Assembly: GCF_024172125.1 (NCBI RefSeq) | Contig: NZ_JAMZEA010000003.1 | Span: 124,001-188,000, forward strand | Direction: 5' to 3' | DNA length: 64,000 nt | Origin: Actinomadura rupiterrae | GTDB lineage: Bacteria > Actinomycetota > Actinomycetes > Streptosporangiales > Streptosporangiaceae | Shown here: piece after piece, positions 1 through 8,337 of the stretch | Layout of the letters: each line of letters opens with the position of its first letter | Numbering within the stretch: position 1 is the stretch's first letter | The notes under the pieces: generated by a model | Seen by the model: only the letters and a program-made list of their open reading frames with translations | The model's database searches: none | What the model was told of the DNA's origin: nothing | Position numbers and translations under genes: made by a program

Positions 1-2
1 GC

Positions 3-2585
3 GGCTACCTGATCGAGGTCGGGACGGACGATCTCGACCTGCTCGCCTTCGACGCGCTCGTCCGCGAGGGACGGCGCGCCCTGCGCGAGGACAAGCCCGG
101 CACAGCGGTCCGGCGGCTGTCCAGGGCGCTGGGGTTGTGGCGTGGACGTCCGCTGGAGGACGTCGTCCTGCACGGCGACGGCCATGCCGAGACCGCGCGG
201 CTCGCCGAGGTCAGGCTGGGCGTCGTCGAGGACTGCCTGGTAGCCAGGCTGGCCACCGGAGAACACGCGGACGTCGTCGGCGAGCTGAGCGGCCTCGTCG
301 TCGAGCACCCGCTGCGGGAGTCGCTGTGGGCCCTGCTCATGCTCGCCCTGCACCGATCCGGACGGCAGGCGGACGCGCTGGCCGCATACGAGCGGGTAAG
401 ACTCCTCACGGCCGAGGAACTCGGCGCCGATCCCGGCCCTGAACTGCGGAAACTACATCAGCGACTCCTCACCGGCGAGCTCGCCACGCCCCCTCCGACC
501 CCGGCCCCGGGCGGACGCTGCGACCTGCCCGCCGACCTGTCCGACTTCACGGGCAGGCGGCAGGAGCTGAACCGGGTGATCGCCGGGCTGGAGGCGGACG
601 GCGCGTGCGCGATGGTGATCTCCGCGATCGACGGCATGGGCGGTGTCGGGAAGACCGCCCTGGCCGTCCATCTGGCGCACCGGCTCGCCGAGCGCTACCC
701 CGACGGCCAGATGCTGATCGACCTGCAAGCCCATCACCAGGCGAAGGCGCCGCTCAGCCCGTCCGACGCGCTGGAGCGGCTGTTGCGCGCGGCGGGCGTG
801 CGCGGCGAGCAGATCCCGCCGGACGAGGCGGACCGGTCGGCGCTGTGGCGGTCGACGCTCACCGCCACCCGCACCCTGGTCGTCCTGGACAACGCGACCG
901 ACAGCGCCCAGGTCCGTCCGCTCCTGCCCGGAGCGCCCGGCTGCCTCGCGCTGGTCACCAGCCGGCGGCGGCTCGGCGGCGTGGACGGCGCGCAGCACCT
1001 GTCCCTGGACGTCCTGCCGCCCGCCGACGCGACGGCCCTGCTCGAACGGATCGTCGGTGACGCCCGTCCGTCCATCGAACCGGACGCGGTGGCCGAGCTG
1101 CTCGCGCTCTGCGGCCACCTCCCCCTCGCGATCCGGATCGCGGGCTCCCGCCTGCGGAACCGCGCCACCTGGACCGTCGCGCACCTCGTCGAACGGCTCC
1201 GGGACGTCCGCGTCCGGCTGGCGGAACTGCGCGCCGAGGACCGCGACATCACCGCTGTCTTCTCGCTCTCCTACCAGTGCCTCACCGGCCCGCAGCAGCG
1301 CCAGTTCCGCCTGCTGGGCCTGTCTCCCGGCCCGGACATCGACCTCCGCGCCGCAGCCGCCCTGGCCGGCCGTCCCGAACCCGAAACGGAGGACCTCCTC
1401 GAAGACCTCGTGGACGTCAACCTGCTCCAGCAACCCGAGCAGGGCCGCTACCGCTTCCACGACCTCGTCCGCGCCTATGCGGCGAGCTTCGCCACCACCG
1501 AAGACTCCGCCGCCCTAACGCGCCTCTTCGACCACTACCGCGACACCACGGCGACCGCCGCGTCCCTACTGGCCCCCGCCGAACGCAGGCACGACACCAT
1601 CGAACCCGGCGCGTCCTTCACCGGCCCGGACGACGCCCTCACCTGGCTGGACGCCGAACGCGCCAACCTCCTCGCCGCCGCCGCGCACGCCGCCGAGCAC
1701 GGATGGCCCGGCCACGTCCGCGACCTGTCCGCGGCCCTGGCCCGCTACCTCAACGCCCGCGCCCGCCACACCGAGGCCCTCGCCCTCCACACCGCCGCCT
1801 GGAACGCCGCCCGCCGCGACGACGACCCGGCCGGCGCAGGCCACGCCCTGCACGACCTCGGACGCGTCCACTTCTTCATGGGCTGCTACGACCGGGCCGT
1901 CCAGCACCTCGACTTCGCCCTGGACATCGCCCGCCGCACCGGCGACCGCACCGCCCAGAGCCACGCCCTCAACGGCCTCGGCTACGCCCTCTGGCGCCTC
2001 GGCCGCCACGACGAGGCCCTCGGCAACCTCCTCCAAGCCACCGCCATCGCGGGCGACCTCGGCGACCGCATCGGCCTCGGCTACATGACCTGCGCCCTGG
2101 GCGGCGTCCACGGCGACGCGGGACGCTACGACGAAGCCGTCCACCACCTCGAACGGGCCCTCGCCCTCACCGAGGAAACCGGCGACCAGATCACCCGGAG
2201 CAACGCCCTGGGCCTGCTCGCCAACGCCCACGAGCACCTCGGCCACCACACCGAGGCCCGCCACCACTACCGCCAGGCCCTCGCCACGTCCGAAGCCATC
2301 GGCGAACGCGGCGCCCAGGTCTTCGCCCTCAACGGCCTAGGCGAAACCGCGACCGCCACCAACGCCCCCACCGCCGCCCTGACCCACCACCAGGCCGCCC
2401 TGACCCTCGCCACCGAAATCAACGACCGCCACGAGCAGGCCCGAGCCCACCACGGCCTCGGCAACGCCCACCAGGCCCTCGGCAACCCCCAGCAAGCCAA
2501 AACCCACTGGTACGAAGCCCTCAACCTCTACACAGCCCGAGGCGCCTCCCAAGCCGCCCTACTCTCCCAGGTCATAGCCACCTGA
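3..2585 (+). CDS. AfsR/SARP-type regulator, 5' end outside window
   Basis: The reading frame is open from the first complete codon, so the N-terminal DNA-binding domain lies upstream of the window. What remains starts in a bacterial transcriptional activation domain (about residues 1-150 of the visible part). An NB-ARC ATPase follows, with the P-loop GMGGVGKTA near residue 211 and a Walker-B-like TLVVLDNA near 293. The C-terminus is a series of tetratricopeptide repeats from about residue 600, with repeated A-L-N-x-L-G and Y-x-E-A patterns. This order is that of the AfsR branch of SARP activators, which turn on secondary metabolism or differentiation genes after a signal reaches the ATPase/TPR part. 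No biosynthetic cluster is visible here, so the target is unknown. The family call is firm. Confidence 0.9.
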   Translation, partial: GYLIEVGTDDLDLLAFDALVREGRRALREDKPGTAVRRLSRALGLWRGRPLEDVVLHGDGHAETARLAEVRLGVVEDCLVARLATGEHADVVGELSGLVVEHPLRESLWALLMLALHRSGRQADALAAYERVRLLTAEELGADPGPELRKLHQRLLTGELATPPPTPAPGGRCDLPADLSDFTGRRQELNRVIAGLEADGACAMVISAIDGMGGVGKTALAVHLAHRLAERYPDGQMLIDLQAHHQAKAPLSPSDALERLLRAAGVRGEQIPPDEADRSALWRSTLTATRTLVVLDNATDSAQVRPLLPGAPGCLALVTSRRRLGGVDGAQHLSLDVLPPADATALLERIVGDARPSIEPDAVAELLALCGHLPLAIRIAGSRLRNRATWTVAHLVERLRDVRVRLAELRAEDRDITAVFSLSYQCLTGPQQRQFRLLGLSPGPDIDLRAAAALAGRPEPETEDLLEDLVDVNLLQQPEQGRYRFHDLVRAYAASFATTEDSAALTRLFDHYRDTTATAASLLAPAERRHDTIEPGASFTGPDDALTWLDAERANLLAAAAHAAEHGWPGHVRDLSAALARYLNARARHTEALALHTAAWNAARRDDDPAGAGHALHDLGRVHFFMGCYDRAVQHLDFALDIARRTGDRTAQSHALNGLGYALWRLGRHDEALGNLLQATAIAGDLGDRIGLGYMTCALGGVHGDAGRYDEAVHHLERALALTEETGDQITRSNALGLLANAHEHLGHHTEARHHYRQALATSEAIGERGAQVFALNGLGETATATNAPTAALTHHQAALTLATEINDRHEQARAHHGLGNAHQALGNPQQAKTHWYEALNLYTARGASQAALLSQVIAT

Positions 2586-2594
2586 CTCCGTTGA

Positions 2595-2627
2595 GGACGC
2601 ATGAACGGGTTTCCCGCCCATACGTCC
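2595..2627. terminator. Putative bidirectional terminator
   Basis: An imperfect hairpin (11 of 14 pairs, loop TTT) lies in the 54-bp gap between two convergent genes, so it could end transcription from both sides. No T-run follows on either strand. Confidence 0.45.
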
Positions 2628-2639
2628 CAACTCGTCCTG

Positions 2640-3383
2640 CTACGGCTTGTGGGTCACCCAGATCATTTCGGACGGCCAGTGGTGGGCCCAGTCGGGCGGG
2701 TCGGTCTTGTTGAAGCCGTTGAGCGACCCGGCCCCGGGACGCGGCTCGATGAGGTCGTCGATGACGAGGCCCGCGCCGCGCAGGACCCTGATCCAGTCGC
2801 CGTAGGTGAGCTGGTAGCTGATCGCGCCGTCGCCCTCGGCAATGGTGTTCATCCCGAAGTAGTCGCGCTGGAACGTGGTCGTGACGCGCTCGGCTTCCTC
2901 GTCGTAGCAGGCCTCGAACCACGGGCTGGTCACGTTGAAGACCAGCCGCCCGCCGCTGCGCAGGACGCGCGCCACTTCCGGGACGGCCTGGTCCGGCGGC
3001 GCCCAGCTCAACCCGCCGTGGTCGCAGAACACCAGGTCGAAGCCGCCGTCGGCGAACGGAAGCCGTTCGGCGGCGCCCTGCACCAGCGAGTAGCGGTCCG
3101 TCCCCATCGCGCCGGCCGCGGCGGCGAGCTGGGCTTCGGACAGGTCGAGCCCGACCACCGACGCGCCCTCGGCGGCCAGCGACCTGGCCCACTGCCCGGC
3201 CCCGCAGCCGAGTTCGAGGACGCGCTTGCCCGCGACGTCGCCCAGGGCGTTCAGCTCGTCGTCCGGGATGGCGTACATCCCCCACAGCCGCGGCGCCGCG
3301 CCGATCCGCGCGTCGTGCCTGTCCTGGTAGGCACCGCTGAGCTGATTCCAGAACCGCCGATTGGCGGAAGTGCTGTCGTCCAC
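2640..3383 (-). CDS. SAM-dependent methyltransferase (class I)
   Basis: A protein of about 247 residues. Motif I LELGCGAGQWA (around residues 56-66) is followed by an acidic loop VVGLDLS and by the AERLPFADGGFDLVF stretch typical of the Methyltransf_11/25 fold. The GTG start at 3383 has GGAG seven bases upstream. The frame stays open further upstream, but only through the end of the next gene read out of frame. It lies 113 bp downstream of the acyl-CoA dehydrogenase on the same strand and is convergent with the AfsR gene. The substrate cannot be told from sequence; small-molecule or quinone-type acceptors are usual for this fold. Confidence 0.8.
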   Translation of the reverse strand: MDDSTSANRRFWNQLSGAYQDRHDARIGAAPRLWGMYAIPDDELNALGDVAGKRVLELGCGAGQWARSLAAEGASVVGLDLSEAQLAAAAGAMGTDRYSLVQGAAERLPFADGGFDLVFCDHGGLSWAPPDQAVPEVARVLRSGGRLVFNVTSPWFEACYDEEAERVTTTFQRDYFGMNTIAEGDGAISYQLTYGDWIRVLRGAGLVIDDLIEPRPGAGSLNGFNKTDPPDWAHHWPSEMIWVTHKP

Positions 3384-3496
3384 CCGCCGACTCCAGCACC
3401 ACCCGCCGAGGGTGGTCAACTCGATATGGACGCCACGCGGCGCGCGCGCTGCGCTTGGCCGCGACCGTGGGCCGCGGCCGTCGTCCGGACGGGGTG

Positions 3497-4639
3497 CTAG
3501 ATGCCGAGGCCGCGGCCGATGATCTCTTTCATGATCTCGGTGGTGCCGCCGAAGATGGTCTGGATGCGGACGTCCTGGTAGGCCTTGGCGATGGGGTACT
3601 CGTTCATGTAGCCGTAGCCGCCGTGGAGCTGGAGGCAGCGGTCGACGACGGACTTGAGCATCTCGGTCGTCCAGTACTTGGCCATGGACGCCTCCTCGGC
3701 GTCCAGCTCGCCGCGGGACTCCTTCGCGAGGCACTGGTCGAGGAAGGCGCGCGCGACGGTGATCTCGGTCTTCATCTCGGCGAGCGTGAAGCGGATGTGC
3801 TGGAACTTGCCGATGGGACGTCCGAAGGCCTCGCGGTTCTTGCAGTAGTCCAGCGTCATGTCGAAGGCGGACTGGGCGCCCGCGACGGCGGAGACGGCGA
3901 TGCAGAGGCGCTCGCGGGCGAGGTTCTGCATGAGGTAGATGAAGCCCATGCCCTCCTCGCCGAGGAGGTTGGCCTTGGGCACGCGGACGTTGTCGAAGAA
4001 CAGCTCGGCGGTGTCCTGCGCGTGCATGCCGATCTTGTCGAGGTTGCGGCCGCGCTCGAAGCCGTCCATGCCGCGCTCGACCATGAGGAGCGAGACGCCG
4101 TGCGCGCCGGCGGACGCGTCGGTCTTCGCCGCGACGATCACCAGGTCGGACAGGATGCCGTTGGTGATGAAGGTCTTCTGCCCGTTGATGATGTAGTCGT
4201 CGCCGTCCTTGACGGCGGTCGTCTTCATGCCCTGGAGGTCGGAGCCGGCGGCGGGCTCGGTCATCGCGATCGCGGTGATCAGCTCGCCGGAGCAGTAGCC
4301 GGGCAGCCAGCGCGCCTTCTGCTCGTCGTTCAGCAGCTGCACCAGGTAGCCGCCGACGACGTCGTTGTGCACCGAGAAGCCCGGACCGGACGCGCCGGCC
4401 TTCGCCAGCTCCTCGTTCAGGACGGCGTAGTAGCGGTAGTCGGAGTCGCCCCCGCCGCCGAACTCCTCGGGCATCTCGATGCCGAGCAGCCCCTGCCGTC
4501 CGGCGGCGAGCCACACCTCGCGGGAGACGATCTCGTCCTTCTCCCACTGGGCGTGGTACGGCTCGATCTCCTTCGCGATGAAGGAGCGCACCATGTCCCG
4601 GAAGGCCTCGTGCTCCTCGGTGAAGATGTCGCGTGCCAT
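3497..4639 (-). CDS. Acyl-CoA dehydrogenase
   Basis: 380 residues, the usual size. It starts MARDIFTEEHEAFRDMVRSF, the N-terminal helical domain of the family, with GGAG nine bases before the ATG at 4639. The middle domain has the FAD-binding signature AMTEPAAGSDL and the NGQKTFITNG strand. The C-terminal helix has LHGGYGYMNEYPIAKAYQD and IFGGTTEIMKEII. Medium- and short-chain enzymes take their catalytic glutamate from a YEGT motif at this last place. Here the motif is FGGT, so the base is probably on the earlier helix, as in long-chain and isovaleryl-CoA enzymes; Asp in SAFDMTLDY is a candidate. Role: first step of beta-oxidation or branched acyl-CoA breakdown in the cytosol. Chain preference is unknown. 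Confidence 0.88.
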   Translation of the reverse strand: MARDIFTEEHEAFRDMVRSFIAKEIEPYHAQWEKDEIVSREVWLAAGRQGLLGIEMPEEFGGGGDSDYRYYAVLNEELAKAGASGPGFSVHNDVVGGYLVQLLNDEQKARWLPGYCSGELITAIAMTEPAAGSDLQGMKTTAVKDGDDYIINGQKTFITNGILSDLVIVAAKTDASAGAHGVSLLMVERGMDGFERGRNLDKIGMHAQDTAELFFDNVRVPKANLLGEEGMGFIYLMQNLARERLCIAVSAVAGAQSAFDMTLDYCKNREAFGRPIGKFQHIRFTLAEMKTEITVARAFLDQCLAKESRGELDAEEASMAKYWTTEMLKSVVDRCLQLHGGYGYMNEYPIAKAYQDVRIQTIFGGTTEIMKEIIGRGLGI

Positions 4640-4827
4640 GCGCCGGAGCTCCTCGATGTAAGTGCGTACTGACCTGCCCACAATGTAGCGCAGCCGCGTC
4701 CGTCACCCCAGGTGGCAACCCTGTGACCTACGCCAAAGGCCCACCACCGGGAGGGGCGGCAGGCCTTCATTCGCGCGCACGGCGTCCTGCCGCGCGGGTG
4801 CGGCGTCCACGCGCAGGCGGACGGGCT

Positions 4828-5913
4828 TCAGAGGCGGGTTGTGGCGGCGCCCACGCGGTCGTCGGTGGCTGTGAAGGCGATGCGGACGTGGTTCGCGCCC
4901 GCCTGGCCGTAGAAGTCGCCCGGGCCGACGAGGATGCCGAGGTCGGCGAGGTGGCCGACGGTGTCCCAGCAGGACTCGTCCCGCGTCGCCCACAGGTAGA
5001 GGGACGCCTCGGAGTGGTCGATGCGGAAGCCGTGCCGCTCGAACGCCTCGCGGAGCGCGGCGCGGCGGCGGGCGTAGCGGGCGCGCTGCTCGCGGACATG
5101 CTCGTCGTCGTCGAACGCGGCGCGCATCGCGGCCTGCACCGGCGCCGGGACGATCATCCCCGCGTGCTTGCGGACCTCCAGCAGCCGCTTCACCAGCGCC
5201 AGGTCGCCGCTGACGAACCCCGCGCGGTATCCGGCCAGGTTGGACCGCTTGGACAGCGAGTTCAGGACGAGCAGGCCCTCGTGGGAGCCCTCGCAGACGT
5301 CCGGGTGCAGGATCGAGACGGGCGGGTTCGACTCGTCCCAGCCGAACTCGACGTAGCACTCGTCGCTCGCGACGACCGCGCCGCGCGAGCGGGCCCACGC
5401 GACGACCTTGCGCAGGTGCTCGGCGGGCAGCACCTTGCCGGTCGGGTTGGACGGCGAGTTCACCCAGACCAGCTTCGGCGTCTCCGGGCCGAGCGACAGC
5501 AGCGAGTCGGTCGCGACCGACCCGGCCCCGGCCAGCCGCGCACCGACGTCGTAGGTCGGGTACGCGAGGGTCGGAAAGGCGACCTTGTCACCGGCGCCAA
5601 GGCCGAGCAGCGTCGGCAGCCAGGCGACCAGCTCCTTGGTGCCGATCACCGGCAGGACGGCGTCCGGATCCGCGTCCAGGACGCCGAGACGGCGGCGCAT
5701 CCAGCCCGCGACGGACTCGCGCAGCTCGGGCGTCCCGTACGTCTGCGGGTACCCGGGCGCGTCCGCGGCGGCGCGCAGCGCGTCCTGGATCGGCTCGGGG
5801 GTGGGGTCCACCGGCGTGCCGACCGAGAGGTCCACGATCCCGTCCGGGTGTGCGGCGGCGCGCTCCTTGTAAGGCGCGAGCCGGTCCCATGGGAAGTCCG
5901 GCAGCGAGAGCAA
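4828..5913 (-). CDS. dapC: Succinyldiaminopimelate transaminase
   Basis: 361 residues, a class I/II PLP aminotransferase. The start is TTG at 5913, preceded by AGGAGGGG at good spacing; no ATG or GTG fits as well. The N-terminus DFPWDRLAPYKERAAAHPDGIVDLS and the motifs NSPSNPTGK (about 152-160), SDECY (about 183-187) and the Schiff-base lysine in NSLSKRS (Lys222) match actinobacterial DapC. DapC converts N-succinyl-2-amino-6-ketopimelate and glutamate to succinyl-diaminopimelate on the way to lysine and peptidoglycan. It lies directly downstream of fdxA, a linkage common in actinobacteria, although a hairpin sits between the two genes. Confidence 0.88.
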   Translation of the reverse strand: MLSLPDFPWDRLAPYKERAAAHPDGIVDLSVGTPVDPTPEPIQDALRAAADAPGYPQTYGTPELRESVAGWMRRRLGVLDADPDAVLPVIGTKELVAWLPTLLGLGAGDKVAFPTLAYPTYDVGARLAGAGSVATDSLLSLGPETPKLVWVNSPSNPTGKVLPAEHLRKVVAWARSRGAVVASDECYVEFGWDESNPPVSILHPDVCEGSHEGLLVLNSLSKRSNLAGYRAGFVSGDLALVKRLLEVRKHAGMIVPAPVQAAMRAAFDDDEHVREQRARYARRRAALREAFERHGFRIDHSEASLYLWATRDESCWDTVGHLADLGILVGPGDFYGQAGANHVRIAFTATDDRVGAATTRL

Positions 5914-5947
5914 ATCCCACCCCTCCTGTCACATCACGAAACGACGA

Positions 5948-5979
5948 GGGCCGCGGCCTCCGCTCGGAGACCGCGGCCC
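5948..5979 (-). terminator. Hairpin between fdxA and dapC
   Basis: Arms GGGCCGCGG and CCGCGGCCC are perfect, and an inner CTCCG/CGGAG pair extends the stem to nearly 15 bp with a two-base loop. It lies about 75 bp after the fdxA stop and 35 bp before the dapC start. It may end or attenuate fdxA transcription. Decayed repeats of a GACCGGGGAGCCCCGGC-like unit fill 5994-6050. Confidence 0.6.
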
Positions 5980-6052
5980 GACGGCTCAAACCTGACCGGG
6001 AGCCCCGGCTGACCGGGGAGTCCCGGCGCCGACCGGAGAGCCCCGGCCGCCG

Positions 6053-6379
6053 CTAGTCCTCCTGCGTCTGCGGGGGCAGCGCGGCGACGATCGGGTGGTC
6101 CTTCTCGATCTTCCCGACCTTCGAGGCCCCGCCCGGGGAGCCGAGGTCGTCGAAGAACTCCACGTTCACCTTGTAGAAGTCCTTCCACTGCTCGGGGACG
6201 TCGTCCTCGTAGTAGATGGCTTCAACCGGGCAAACCGGCTCACACGCACCGCAGTCGACGCACTCGTCCGGGTGGATGTAGAGCTGGCGCTTCCCCTCGT
6301 AGATGCAGTCGACCGGGCACTCCTCGATGCATGCCTTGTCGAGCAGGTCCACGCAGGGCTGCGCAATGACGTAGGTCAC
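6053..6379 (-). CDS. fdxA: 7Fe ferredoxin
   Basis: 108 residues. Counting from the GTG at 6379, cysteines lie at 9, 17, 21, 25, 40, 43, 46 and 50. This is the seven-iron ferredoxin pattern, with Cys9, 17 and 50 holding a [3Fe-4S] cluster and Cys21, 40, 43 and 46 a [4Fe-4S] cluster. GAGGAG lies eight bases before the start. Longer frames upstream lack a ribosome site. It is a cytosolic one-electron carrier for partners such as P450s, FprA or 2-oxoacid oxidoreductases. The partner is not shown here. It is divergent from the gene at 6491. Confidence 0.93.
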   Translation of the reverse strand: MTYVIAQPCVDLLDKACIEECPVDCIYEGKRQLYIHPDECVDCGACEPVCPVEAIYYEDDVPEQWKDFYKVNVEFFDDLGSPGGASKVGKIEKDHPIVAALPPQTQED

Positions 6380-6438
6380 GTCAGTGACTCCTCTCGGGTT
6401 ACCGGCCCCGCCGCACGTCACGGCTCACCGCAAGCTCG

Positions 6439-6453
6439 CTGTGAATAGTATGG
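6439..6453. promoter_or_regulatory. AT-rich patch between divergent fdxA and 6491 gene
   Basis: The 111-bp divergent gap has one A/T-rich spot, GTGAATAGTATGG, that can be read as a -10-like TAGTAT on the plus strand or ATACTA on the minus strand. No good -35 box accompanies either reading, so this only marks a likely place for the shared promoter region. Confidence 0.3.
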
Positions 6454-6490
6454 CCATCACCGCACGGTCGATTCGACATGGGGGTCGCAC

Positions 6491-6745
6491 ATGCCAGGGC
6501 GTATCGGCGCGCGTCTGGTGGTCTCCGTCACACCGGCCGACGTCGGCGAGCGGGTCTCGCTGCGCCGCCGTCTGCCAACGGGAGAGTACAGCGACGTGGT
6601 CGGAGTGCTCGAATCCTGGTCCGGCGGAAGGCTCCAGGTCCGCCGCCGGAACGGCGAAACTGTCGACGTCCCCGAGTCCACCGTCGTCGCGGGCAAGGTC
6701 GTCCCGCCCACCCCGCCCCCCAAACGCCGCCCCCGCCAGGACTGA
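6491..6745 (+). CDS. Stand-alone SH3-like domain protein (acetyltransferase N-domain)
   Basis: 84 residues, starting MPGRIGARLVVSVTPADVGE and running through VSLRRRLPTGEYSDVVGVLESW and VRRRNGETVDVPESTVVAGK. This resembles the small beta-barrel found before the GNAT domain in an actinobacterial acetyltransferase family often encoded next to fdxA. Here the protein stops at PPPKRRPRQD, just where the GNAT domain would begin, and decayed repeats follow. It may be a remnant of a two-domain enzyme or a real single-domain protein. GGGG lies seven bases before the ATG. The family link is from memory of sequence patterns and is moderate. Confidence 0.6.
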   Translation: MPGRIGARLVVSVTPADVGERVSLRRRLPTGEYSDVVGVLESWSGGRLQVRRRNGETVDVPESTVVAGKVVPPTPPPKRRPRQD

Positions 6746-6756
6746 CCACTCCAGAA

Positions 6757-6943
6757 TTGCGCGCCCGGAACGACCACGCCCCGAATCCGCATGAGCGGGA
6801 CGCTCACGCCCCGAATCCGCACGGGCTGGACGGCCGCGTCCGAACCGCACAGGCGGGACGGCCGCGTCCCGAAACCGGGCGGGCGGGACGGTCGCATCGC
6901 GAAGCCACACGAGCGGGGACGGCCACGTCCGCTGGCGAACAGG
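6757..6943. repeat. Decayed tandem repeat, about 29-bp unit
   Basis: About six degenerate copies of a unit like CGCACGGGCTGGACGGCCGC plus CGTCCCGAA. It fills the whole gap between the SH3-like gene and the deacetylase. No open frame with coding character was seen. Confidence 0.65.
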
Positions 6944-6947
6944 ACCC

Positions 6948-7721
6948 CTAGGACCAGTTCGGGAAGGTGCGGCCGGCGGCCAGGCTCTGGTTCTCGGTCA
7001 GCTCGCCGACCGTGACGAACGTGAAGCCGCGCTTCTGGAGCCCCGCAAGGACGCGCGGGATCGCGTCCACGGTCGTCTTGTGGATGTCGTGGAACAGCAC
7101 GATGCTGCCCTTCTTCGGCTCCCGCGTCCCGACCCGGACATTCCGGGCGACGTTGGGGTAGCGCCAGTCCATGCTGTCCACGTCCCAGACGATCTCCGGC
7201 ATCCCGACGGCCTTGCCGACCCGCGCGTTCGTCGCGCCGTACGGCGGCCGGAACAGCGTCGGGGTCACCCCGCCGGACGCGTCGTAGATCGCCTTCTGCG
7301 TCCGTCGCACCTGCGAGCGGACGGCGTCGGTCGACAGGGACGGGAGCTCCGGATGCGACCAGGTGTGGTTGCCGAGCTGGTGCCCCTCCAGGGCCATCCG
7401 CCGCACGTCCGCTTTGTACTCGCCGACGTTCTCCCCGAGCATGAAGAACGTGGCGCGCGCGCCTGCGGCCTTCAGCACGTCCAGCAGGTGCGCGGTGTAC
7501 GGGCCGGGCCCGTCGTCGAAGGTCAGCGCCACGCAGTTGAGGTGCGCGCAGTCCATCGTCCGCTGCGGTGGAGGCGTGGGCGTCGGGCTCGGCGCGGGGG
7601 CGCGCTTCTTGACGGCGGCGGCCTGCTGCCGGAGGTCCCCGGCGTGGACGGATCCGCAGGCCGCGATCACCGCCGCCGCCAGACCGACCATCGCGCCCTT
7701 CGCCGCCCTTGTGCCCCGCAT
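6948..7721 (-). CDS. Lipoprotein polysaccharide deacetylase (NodB, CE4)
   Basis: 257 residues from the ATG at 7721, which has GGAGG eight bases upstream. A lipoprotein signal peptide ends in VIAAC (Cys22), and a Pro/Ala linker leads to the NodB domain. Motifs are TFDDGP (67-72, catalytic and metal Asp), HTWSH (119-123, metal histidines), RPPYG, WDVDSMDW and LFHDI. The family removes N- or O-acetyl groups from polysaccharides or peptidoglycan using a divalent metal. The lipid anchor places it outside the membrane, probably working on the wall. It stands alone between two repeat-filled gaps. Confidence 0.9.
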   Translation of the reverse strand: MRGTRAAKGAMVGLAAAVIAACGSVHAGDLRQQAAAVKKRAPAPSPTPTPPPQRTMDCAHLNCVALTFDDGPGPYTAHLLDVLKAAGARATFFMLGENVGEYKADVRRMALEGHQLGNHTWSHPELPSLSTDAVRSQVRRTQKAIYDASGGVTPTLFRPPYGATNARVGKAVGMPEIVWDVDSMDWRYPNVARNVRVGTREPKKGSIVLFHDIHKTTVDAIPRVLAGLQKRGFTFVTVGELTENQSLAAGRTFPNWS

Positions 7722-7913
7722 CTCGCGCACCTCCGCTCCGTCCCCCTTGAGCCCTCGTCCCTCTGGCGTGCCCCGGAACAGATCATGTGTCGTCTCGGAT
7801 CCCGTCCAGAAAAGGCAAAACCCCCGGCGAACCGGGGGTTCCCCACCAAACCCACCCCACCCCGACGAACACCCGCGCCACACAACCCCACTCACGAACT
7901 CGGAGTGCGGCCT

Positions 7914-8207
7914 GCCGACTTTCGGGCTTGCCGAGAGGCCCGTCGGCCGACGACCTTGCCCGGCCGCCGCACGGCTTACGGCCTCTCTACGAGTCACCAG
8001 CAGACGGGCTCGCAGCGAGGGCCAGTGCGCTCACCGGCTTGTCGACCGGGTCAGCGGCCGACGGGCTTGCCACGGGCCGCCGACTTGCGGGCCTGCCGAG
8101 AGGGCGTCGGCCGACGACCTTGCCTCGGCCACCGCACGACTTACGGCCTCACCATGCGAGCCACCAGAAGACGGGCTCGCAGCGAGGGCCAGCGCGCCTA
8201 CCGGCTT
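7914..8207. repeat. Imperfect direct duplication of about 128 bp
   Basis: Copy 1 spans about 7914-8040 and copy 2 about 8079-8207, offset by 165 bp. Both run from GCCGACTT through GTCGGCCGACGACCTTGCC to ACCGGCTT with many substitutions. The whole gap 7722-8337 (616 bp) shows no convincing gene. Its remainder looks like older, more decayed versions of the same units. Confidence 0.75.
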
Positions 8208-8337
8208 GCTGTGCGGAACAGCGACTGCAGGACTTGCCGCGCGGGCGTCGGCTTACAGGCTTGTAGCGCGGCCCGTCTGCATACCGGATTTGCCCCGGGC
8301 CGCACGCCTTACGGGTCTGTCGTGGAGGGCCTTGGGA

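Noticed and set aside
4633..6012. Long plus-strand frame over acyl-CoA dehydrogenase and dapC
   Set aside because: It is antisense to two clear genes; its translation is Arg/Ala/Gly-rich with no family pattern. Such shadows are common at this GC content.
7914..8207. CRISPR-like array
   Set aside because: Repeats are long and imperfect with no uniform spacers, and there are no cas genes in the window. The other arrays also have no spacers.
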